Assembly: GCA_001579985.1 (NCBI GenBank)
Contig: LRSR01014306.1
Location: 1-25,302, forward strand
Reading direction: 5' to 3'
Source of the DNA: Hypsibius dujardini
Taxonomy: Eukaryota; Tardigrada; Eutardigrada; Parachela; Hypsibiidae
DNA length: 25,302 bases
How positions within the stretch are numbered: the first letter of the stretch is position 1; the number at the start of each line of letters is the position of its first letter. A program made the position numbers and the translations under genes. Shown here in pieces: positions 19,255-25,302 of the stretch. The notes under the pieces are model-generated. The model was not told where the DNA came from and ran no database searches. It was given only the letters and a program-made list of their open reading frames with translations.

Positions 19255-19435
19255 CATGCAAAATCCAATTCCAATTTGGAATGTAGTATTGGAATATTCC
19301 AAATTCCAAGTGGAATTGGAATAAGCACTTCAATCAGTTCCGTTGCATCAATTCCACTACCAACTGGAGTTTCATGGTTCCTCTAGAATTCAATTCCAAC
19401 TTCACTCAATTCCATTCCATAAGATGGAATTTCCA
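19255..19435. promoter_or_regulatory. Cluster of ATTCC/GGAAT words upstream of the LEAM-like gene
   Basis: At least a dozen ATTCCA, GGAAT or TTCCA words crowd into 180 bp. They include one head-to-head GGAATATTCC near 19290, which fits a two-unit nGAAnnTTCn heat-shock-like arrangement. No clean three-unit heat shock element is present, so a decayed simple repeat is an equally good reading. Confidence 0.3.
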
Positions 19436-19536
19436 TTCGCATTTACGGTATAGCCGCCTGTTTTGGGATTTTCCACTGCACCGGTCAGTTCGGTTTGTTC
19501 CGCTCTCCCCCTCCCTGCCACACGAAAAACAATCCC

Positions 19537-19554
19537 ATTGGCCCCATTTAAAAC
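19537..19554 (+). promoter_or_regulatory. Candidate core promoter of the LEAM-like gene
   Basis: An inverted CCAAT box (ATTGG, 19537-19541) is followed by a TATA-like ATTTAAAAC (19546-19554). This would place transcription start near 19580 and give a 5'UTR of about 85 nt before the ATG at 19664. Confidence 0.4.
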
Positions 19555-19663
19555 CCCCGACAGCGCGCATCTCATTTCTTTCACTTCAAACTCACGAAAT
19601 ATTTTCTTCTCTTTCAATTTCGAATAAGTTTTTCCTCGACCGTAACAATTATAAATCGCAATC

Positions 19664-21476
19664 ATGTTTCTAGCACGCAATGTCAGTCGAGTTGCCCTGC
19701 GCAGTGTCAGTCTTTCGCCTGCCGCCATTCCCCAGCAACAACATGCTGGTGTCGCGGCCGTTTACGCCGTCCGATTCGCCAGTTCTTCGGGATCCGGCCG
19801 AGCAGCGGACAACTGGGCCGAGTCGCAGAAGGAGAAAGCCAAGGCCGGACTCAAAGACGCCCAGGTACAATTCAATCAATGAGTCCTTTGGTTGGCTGAT
19901 TGATTGATTGATCGTCTGATTGATTGATTGATTGTCCAATTGATTGGTTGATTGATCCTATGATTGATTGGTGGATTGATCCTGTGATTGATTGGTTGAT
20001 TGATTGTGTGATTTTTCGTTTATTTTAGTTTTTAACTGTTCCTCTCATTCGTTCGTTTTCGTTAAGCTGTAATTTTAATTACTAATTATAACTTTGTTTG
20101 GCATTATATTTTTCTTGATTAGGTAGCTGTGGAATTTTGCTTTAGGTAGACTGAGTGGAGGTTATGTTTAGTTCGCGACAACAACCATTTTTCCACTGGG
20201 GAAATTGAGCAAATGTGATGTAGGTCACTGATGCATTGATTGATTGGCTGACTTGCTACGAATAAGTTGAATTTCGTTGAATTCAAAGGGTGATTGATTG
20301 GTTGGTTGACAGGTGCTTCCGAGTTTCCCTTGGGGAAATTTTTTGTTTTATCGAAACTGCAGTTATTAATATCTTTTTTTCTCAACATGCGATATGTTTA
20401 GCTTGAAATTTAGTCTTAACAGTTCCCGTCACGTCAATCCTTAATGAAAGGTATCCTATTCCTAAATAAGGTAGTCGCCTACACCGACATCATCGATCGA
20501 TCGTTTGATTGATTGGATTTTTTCCTCGGTTTATCTGTCTGTATGTATGTATGTCTGCCTGTCTGTCTGTATGTATGTCTGTATGTATGTATGTCTGTCT
20601 CTCTTTCTCTGTTTCTCTGTTTGTTTGTCTGTCTGTCTGTCTGTTGCCTGTTGTCTATCCCTCGGTGTCTGTCTCTCTATTTGCCTTTGTCTGTTGGTGT
20701 GCTGCTGTATGTCTAATATTTTTACTTTGTCCTTTTTTCTACGAACGCTTTAACAGTGCTTCGTTGTTGCAATTTTTAGGCGGAAGTCGGTAAAGTCGCC
20801 CGAGAAGTAAAAGACAAAGCAGCCGGCGGAATCGAACAAGCCAAAGACGCGGTGAAACAGGGCACCAACGATCTCAAGCGCAGCGGCAGTCGCACCTTCG
20901 AGAACGCCAAGGATGACATCCAGGCAAAGGCCCAACACGCCAAGTCGGACTTGAAGGGTGCCAAGCACCAGGCTGAGGGTGTGGTGGAGAACGTCAAGGA
21001 GGCCGCCGAGAACGCCTGGGAGAAGACCAAGGATGTGGCGGAAAACCTTAAGGACAAGGTCCAGTCACCCGGTGGACTGGCCGACAAGGCCGCGAATGCC
21101 TGGGAGACAGTCAAGGATCGGGCACAGGATGCGGCAAGTGAAGTCAAGCATAAGGCTGGAGATTTGAAGGACAAGGCGCAGCAGGTGATCCACGACGCCA
21201 CGACACAATCGGGAGACAATCGGAAGCAAGACCAGCAGGTTTGTCTGCGACTGCAACAAACAGGCAGACGGTCAGACAGGCAGGCAGTCAAACAGACAAA
21301 CAGTCAGACGGAGAGTCAGACAGACAAGCTGAAGGACTGACGGAGAGACAGACAGAGAAACGAACTTGGGAAGCACCTGGCGTGAACTTCTGTTGACTGA
21401 CTGTTCAATGTTTTTGCAGCAGCGACGGGACAGTCAAGGATCGCAGTCGGGCCAGAATTCCAGGAGTCGAAACTGA
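19664..21476 (+). CDS. LEAM: Mitochondrial group-3 late embryogenesis abundant protein (LEAM-like), 3 exons
   Basis: Exons: 19664-19864, 20780-21238, 21420-21476, in phase, giving 238 aa. Residues 1-38 form a classical mitochondrial presequence: Arg at 5, 9, 13 and 37, no acidic residue, and VRF-ASSSG as a processing site. The mature part is almost free of hydrophobic core. It is built of degenerate 11-mer group-3 LEA motifs rich in Ala, Lys, Asp and Glu (for example AENAWEKTKDVAENLKDK, AANAWETVKDRAQ, DLKDKAQQV). This matches the tardigrade LEAM family, whose Ramazzottius member was reported to sit in mitochondria and raise tolerance to water stress in cultured cells. Such proteins are disordered when hydrated and become helical on drying. 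The last 18 residues (QRRDSQ...) come from exon 3 through a weak GTTTGT donor. If that intron is retained, the protein ends instead at 21340 with a Gln/Thr-rich tail. Confidence 0.88.
19880..20010. repeat. (TGAT)n-rich degenerate repeat in LEAM-like intron 1
   Basis: Repeated GATTGATTGATTG blocks separated by short variants start about 15 nt after the exon 1 donor. Similar short TGAT runs recur near 20232 and 20505 in the same 915-nt intron. Confidence 0.85.
20527..20715. repeat. (TCTG)n/(TATG)n tract in LEAM-like intron 1
   Basis: Mixed TCTG and TATG units lie near the 3' end of intron 1. The transcript sense is TCTG, complementary to the tract in intron 2. Confidence 0.92.
21255..21352. 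repeat. Degenerate (CAGA)n tract in LEAM-like intron 2
   Basis: CAGA/CAGT units begin about 15 nt after the exon 2 donor (GT at 21239). The exon 2 frame runs on through them to a stop at 21340, so retained transcripts would encode an alternative tail. Confidence 0.85.
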
Positions 21477-21987
21477 GGCGTTGTGTTGTACATTCAAGGT
21501 CTCATAAACCATTTTAAGAACAGTTCAGATGTTCTCGGTCGTGTCGAACTATGACTTTATGAAAATGTTCCAAAATTCGCTATGAACTTTCGCTCGTTGT
21601 CCGTTATTCTTATACACTCTTGTTCGGCTAATTAATGAGCTATAACTTTTGAGTAGCATTTACACTGGCCATTGGCCAGGCATCTTTCTCTCCGTTTATT
21701 CGGGCCTCTTGAGAAGTGACTCATGTCATCGTGTGAGTGGAGTAAATCTGCAGCTCTCTTTGAGACGGTCGCGACGTTCGTCTGAAGCCATTATTGATGG
21801 TCAACGAAGGTGAAATTAGGACATCCGACGGTTTAATTTGCCGTCAACGATTCAGTGTCCATGCTTCTCTCATTGTGCGAAGTCTGTGATCTCCTTCAGT
21901 TCTTAGTTTTCGTCAGTTTTTTTGCTGTGGCGCAGAAGCGTTAGCCACACACAGAGATTCAGTTCTTCAAAGCTGGGAAACGCTGAA
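21477..21987. other. Intergenic between LEAM-like and Gly-rich genes
   Basis: The stretch must hold the LEAM 3' end and the promoter of the next gene, but I find no canonical AATAAA or TATA box. No ORF or repeat is supported. Confidence 0.5.
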
Positions 21988-22236
21988 ATGTCTCCGTTAT
22001 TTTATCTGTGCGGTGCGGTGCTCCTTGGATCCTCAGCTTTAGGTAAGCCACCAGATTAAAACTATTTCGTGATTTGTTATGGAACAGATGGCAGATTAAC
22101 AGGAAATCAGACGCACAGACAGACAAACAAATAGGCAGACATACAAACAGGCAGACAAACAAACAGAAATAGACTGGAAGAAAGATGGGCACGCATATAG
22201 GCAGGTAGGCAGGCAGACCGACAGACATCCAGACAA

Positions 22237-22270
<34 letters not shown>

Positions 22271-22888
22271 CGATAGACAGACATCCAGAGAGACAGGCCG
22301 GCAGGCAGTCAAAAAGACAGATAGAATATTCTCTTTCAGTTCTCGTGGGTGCACAATATGACGGCGGTTTCTACAACGACGGTGGGTCTGGAAGTTATGG
22401 CGGATCCCCCAGCGGATATGGAGGCGATCCTCGAGGTTACGGCGGCAGTGGCGGTTACGGTGGTGGCAGTGGTGGTTACGGTGGTGGCAGTGGCGGTTAC
22501 GGTGGTGGCAGTGGCGGTTACGGTGGCGGTGGCTACGGAGGGTACCAAGTTTCTTTTTCAGCTCATTGAGACAAATTCATATTAAACTTAACTCTCGTCT
22601 AACAGTGGCGGCTACGGTGGCGGCGGTTACGGCGGTGGCGGACTCGGTTTCGGCGGCTTCGGATTAGGACTTCCCCTGTTCCCGTTTATCAACCCTTACA
22701 TCAGTCTGACCCTCGGTCGCCGACCGAACAAATGGAAGAACAACTACATGTACTACAACGGCGACTACGACGGCTACATCCCCACCACGACACCGCAACC
22801 GACCACCGCTTACGTCCCCTACACCGGCAGTTCGTCATACAACGCCACCGGCTATATGGGCTCTTACGGCACCGGTTACGGACGATGA
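21988..22888 (+). CDS. Secreted glycine/tyrosine-rich structural protein, 3 exons
   Basis: Exons: 21988-22042, 22340-22541, 22606-22888, all GT-AG and in phase, giving 179 aa. Exon 1 encodes a signal peptide (LFYLCGAVLLGSSALVLVGA, cleavage probably after Ala23). The mature protein opens with QYDGGFYND. Four copies of a seven-residue GGYGGGS repeat and further GGYGG runs follow, then a hydrophobic LGLPLFPFINPYI segment. The tail has WKNNYMYYNGDYDGYIP, a short Thr/Pro stretch (TTTPQPTT) and Tyr/Gly-rich residues to the end. This architecture is typical of cuticle, silk or other extracellular matrix proteins, where Gly-Tyr repeats pack or crosslink. No conserved enzymatic domain is present, so no named family is assigned. 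Intron 1 carries a (CAGA)n tract; intron 2 is 64 nt. Confidence 0.85.
22105..22322. repeat. (CAGA)n tract in intron 1 of the Gly-rich gene
   Basis: CAGA/CAAA/GGCA variants, purest near 22249-22270, fill most of the 297-nt intron 22043-22339. The transcript sense is CAGA. Confidence 0.92.
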
Positions 22889-23772
22889 AAACACTCTCAT
22901 CTGATTAGCAAGTGCGTGTGAAACGGATGAAGCCGCCCTTTGCTTCGTTTTTTCTCTTCACAAAGCTGGATATGCATAATGCGGGTCTCTAGAGGGCGCT
23001 GGTCGCTCAATGTCCGGACTCAATAATCAAAGTTCAAATTATACTCCCAAACATCCAATTTCGTAAAGACACTTGTTGTCGTCGTCCTGGTGGGTAGCTG
23101 CAGTACCTCCCGACGTAACCTCAACGATACGACGATAACAGAATTAAGTCCAGGGTCTCGTTTAGGATCCTTACAAGTCGGTACCAGGACTCTCCCCCCC
23201 CCCTCCCCCCACCCTATCATGAGGGGTCCTGGTTCCGAGTTCTCATTGATCGGCAGAAAATGGGGCGTAACGGGGGGATCTTCCCGTCGCCTTTAAAGGC
23301 CTTGCCGTGAATTAGGACGCACTCTAGAGATGAACGTTGATTGGCGAAAAAAACGCCAAGACAAAGCTATCTAGTTGTTTCAGTGTTTCAACGATAACTG
23401 AACGGATTTCCAAGGTGCCCTTTTTTCGGGCGAGCAAAATCGGTGAACTTTGCCAGCGAGTTCAACGGAGATGAACCTTCCTTCCATTCACTGCTTGCCA
23501 ACACTTCGAAGACGCCGGTATAGAGAAACGTCATTTGAAGCGCGGTGGCTGTACACAATCATGACGAGCGGTGAAGCCGAACAAACCCGTTTATGTTAAC
23601 ATGCAGTCAACTTTTCCAAACAACAAAAATTCAAAAATGACACAAACTTTAGCCAAACAATTGGTGCTGCTGGTGTGGTGTGTACAAACTTGGCCTACAG
23701 GATGAGGAACGGAGAGGAGGGTACCAAGGTGGAGGTAACTGCCAACTTCATCGGGTGTATCATTGTCTGCCA
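22889..23772. other. Intergenic between Gly-rich and poly-Ser genes
   Basis: The region contains a C-rich run at about 23190-23212 next to an imperfect inverted repeat (TACCAGGACTC / GGGTCCTGGTTCC). No ORF with a recognisable domain is present on either strand. Confidence 0.5.
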
Positions 23773-23780
23773 TATAAAAG
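23773..23780 (+). promoter_or_regulatory. TATA box of the poly-Ser protein gene
   Basis: TATAAAAG fits the consensus exactly and lies 120 bp before the ATG at 23893. This predicts a start site near 23803 and a 5'UTR of about 90 nt. A TTTCTTTCAG at 23871-23880 could alternatively end a short 5'UTR intron. Confidence 0.65.
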
Positions 23781-23892
23781 GCTTAGCTTCCTTCAAGATG
23801 CGAAGTTTTCAAGGCTTTTGTTTCCAAAACCTTTCCTGAATTTTACTGTAGCTCCTTCGTTCCCTTGTCCCTTTCTTTCAGTAACCAAGGTG

Positions 23893-25036
23893 ATGAACAA
23901 CTTTTTACTTCTCACACTGGTGGTGGCGGGAGTGGCGGTGATGACCCTTGCCTCGACCGAAAACGGTCTGCTCCGGCATAAAGACACCAGTAGAGTAGCC
24001 AGTAAAGTAGCTGCGCAAAAGGGACATGCTGCCGCCGTTCGACAGCCAGCCACGAAAAGAGTCCCTACCAGCACAGCACAGACCCGAACCAAGCCGATTG
24101 GACGTGGAGGCTTCCAGCCGGCCCCCGGAGGACCAGTGACTGCCACTGTCCCTACCATCCCGCCCATCACTCCGGGTCCAGGTGCACCGACTACAACGAC
24201 CGGTAAGCAGGTTTGACTTGTCGTACCAAAACTCCACACCTTGTTGGGTTATACATGGTAGTAGGCTTGTGATTTGTTTGTTTGACCGAAAGTTGGTTTG
24301 CTCATTGATTTGTTCGTTGGTTCAGGTTTTGGTGTAAGTGTGGGTATCGTCGTTGATTTCCTCGTTGGGTTGCGATTCGGCTTATTCGTTGGTTCGTTGG
24401 TTTGTGCATTGGTTTGGGTGTGTGGGTTTATTCTTTGTTGTAACTTTTGGGAGGGGAGATTTTTGGGGGTTGCCTCCAGAACGCTATGGGAACAGGAAGA
24501 TATTGATGTTCGCTTCAAATCTTTCAGCTCCGCCCACACCGGCTCCCGTAACTTCCAATCCGTCATCTGTCACATCGTCAGCCTCATCGTTTTCCTCGTC
24601 GTCTTCCTCATCGTCGTCTTCCTCATCGCTATCTAAGGTATCATCTACCGCCGCTTCATTGTCCTCCTCGTCCATCTCTGCATCTTCTTCGTCCTCCTCT
24701 TCATCATCCTCTTCATCAGCTGTCGCTGCAGGAAGAACGTCGTCTTCCTCATCATCATCATCGTCATCGTCATCATCCCGGGCATTCTCCTTATCATCCT
24801 CCTCATCATCCTCTTCGTCCTCCTCCTCAAAATCCTCAAAATCCAAGACTTCATCCATCGTTTCTTCCTCGTCCTCTTCATCCTCTTCTTCATCGTCATC
24901 ATCCAGGTTCAATACGGCTGCACCGTGCCTGCCCAGCACTGGAACCAACCCCCAGACCGGTACGAAATGCCAAGTCGGAGGTCTCCCGTGCTGCGGGAAA
25001 TGCGACGACGATGACAATTTCTGCATTCCAGCTTGA
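23893..25036 (+). CDS. Secreted poly-serine protein with six-cysteine C-terminal motif, 2 exons
   Basis: Exons 23893-24202 and 24528-25036 (GTAAGC donor, CTTTCAG acceptor, phase 1) give 272 aa. The start at 23893 begins a signal peptide (NNFLLLTLVVAGVAVMTLA). Next comes a basic Ala/Lys/Arg region, then Pro/Thr-rich sequence (TVPTIPPITPGPGAPTTTT) likely to be O-glycosylated. Residues about 118-235 are dominated by serine in long runs broken by short Ala, Lys or Thr words. The last 36 residues hold six cysteines spaced C-x13-C-x6-CC-x2-C-x6-C (Cys237-Cys269) with a DDDD patch before the end. I do not recognise a named family. The layout suggests an extracellular, mucin-like or sericin-like secreted protein with a small disulfide-bonded module, for example a cuticle, mucus or adhesive component. 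Serine is encoded by all four TCN codons, which argues against fresh triplet slippage. Confidence 0.82.
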
Positions 25037-25218
25037 GTAGTTGCACCGTATATTGCGACGGGAATCTCCATCGCAGAACGTGTCCTAAAGTACCTCCTTC
25101 CGAATCAATGCAATTAGTTGGTGATTCAAGTTAACAAACTGACATCCATTAACCAATTAATATGTAGACTACCGGTCAGTTTTTGCATTATATTTAAGTT
25201 TTGCCGTGCGGTGGAACG

Positions 25219-25224
25219 AATAAA
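25219..25224 (+). terminator. Poly(A) signal of the poly-Ser gene
   Basis: AATAAA lies 183 nt after the TGA at 25034-25036. A second AATAAA at 25273-25278 could serve as an alternative distal signal. Confidence 0.6.
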
Positions 25225-25302
25225 TTACCGATCAATTACTGTAAGAACTTGCAACGATAGAGTTCATATGACAATAAATGTTTTAGCAAAATGGTCGGCA
25301 AG

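Noticed and set aside
22345-22585. Val/Thr/Ala-rich alternative frames over the Gly-rich repeat
   Set aside because: Out-of-frame readings of GGT/GGC repeats. The Gly/Tyr frame joins to the signal peptide exon and to exon 3 in phase.
24484-25071. 195-residue antisense ORF of almost pure Asp/Glu
   Set aside because: It is the reverse complement of the TCN serine runs (serine codons read as Asp/Glu on the other strand). The sense frame has a splice acceptor, a signal peptide exon and a structured Cys tail; the antisense frame has none.

Overview
This is an animal nuclear genomic segment that I read as tardigrade (Hypsibius/Ramazzottius-like). The call rests on a gene for a mitochondrial group-3 LEA protein of the LEAM type, set among ordinary metazoan orthologues with short GT-AG introns. 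LEA3 proteins also occur in rotifers, nematodes and Artemia, so the phylum is likely but not proven. I joined exons by hand using splice sites, codon phase and similarity to known families; nothing was checked against transcripts.

Layout. The left edge holds the 3' end of a class A GPCR (3-479, +). A seven-exon lysosomal glucosylceramidase gene (GBA1-like, 1948-4775, +) follows, with both catalytic glutamates. From about 4.8 to 11.4 kb the window is gene-poor and repeat-rich: a 206-bp tandem duplication, a TA-flanked MITE with CAGTG ends, a foldback element built from 60-bp units, a 99-bp palindromic element, and two weak orphan exons. A 13-exon PRMT3 gene (11913-16218, -) comes next. It diverges across about 500 bp from a five-exon CCDC124/Lso2 gene (16718-18389, +). 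After an intergenic region with two oppositely oriented copies of one MITE comes the LEAM-like gene (19664-21476, +). Then come a secreted Gly/Tyr-rich protein (21988-22888, +) and a secreted poly-serine protein with a six-cysteine tail (23893-25036, +).

Functional themes. PRMT3 (known to methylate ribosomal protein S2) and CCDC124 (binds idle ribosomes) are both ribosome-linked and share an intergenic promoter region. CCDC124 lies just upstream of a desiccation-protection type gene. The last two genes encode probable extracellular matrix, cuticle or secretion proteins. No horizontal transfer, CRISPR, rRNA or tRNA gene was seen.

The most unusual pattern is in the introns. All 11 introns of about 100 nt or less lack tetranucleotide tracts, while 11 of the 16 longer ones carry a (TCTG)n or (CAGA)n tract. 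Within PRMT3, CCDC124 and LEAM the tract orientation alternates from one tract-bearing intron to the next. The pre-mRNAs therefore carry complementary tracts on both sides of exons.
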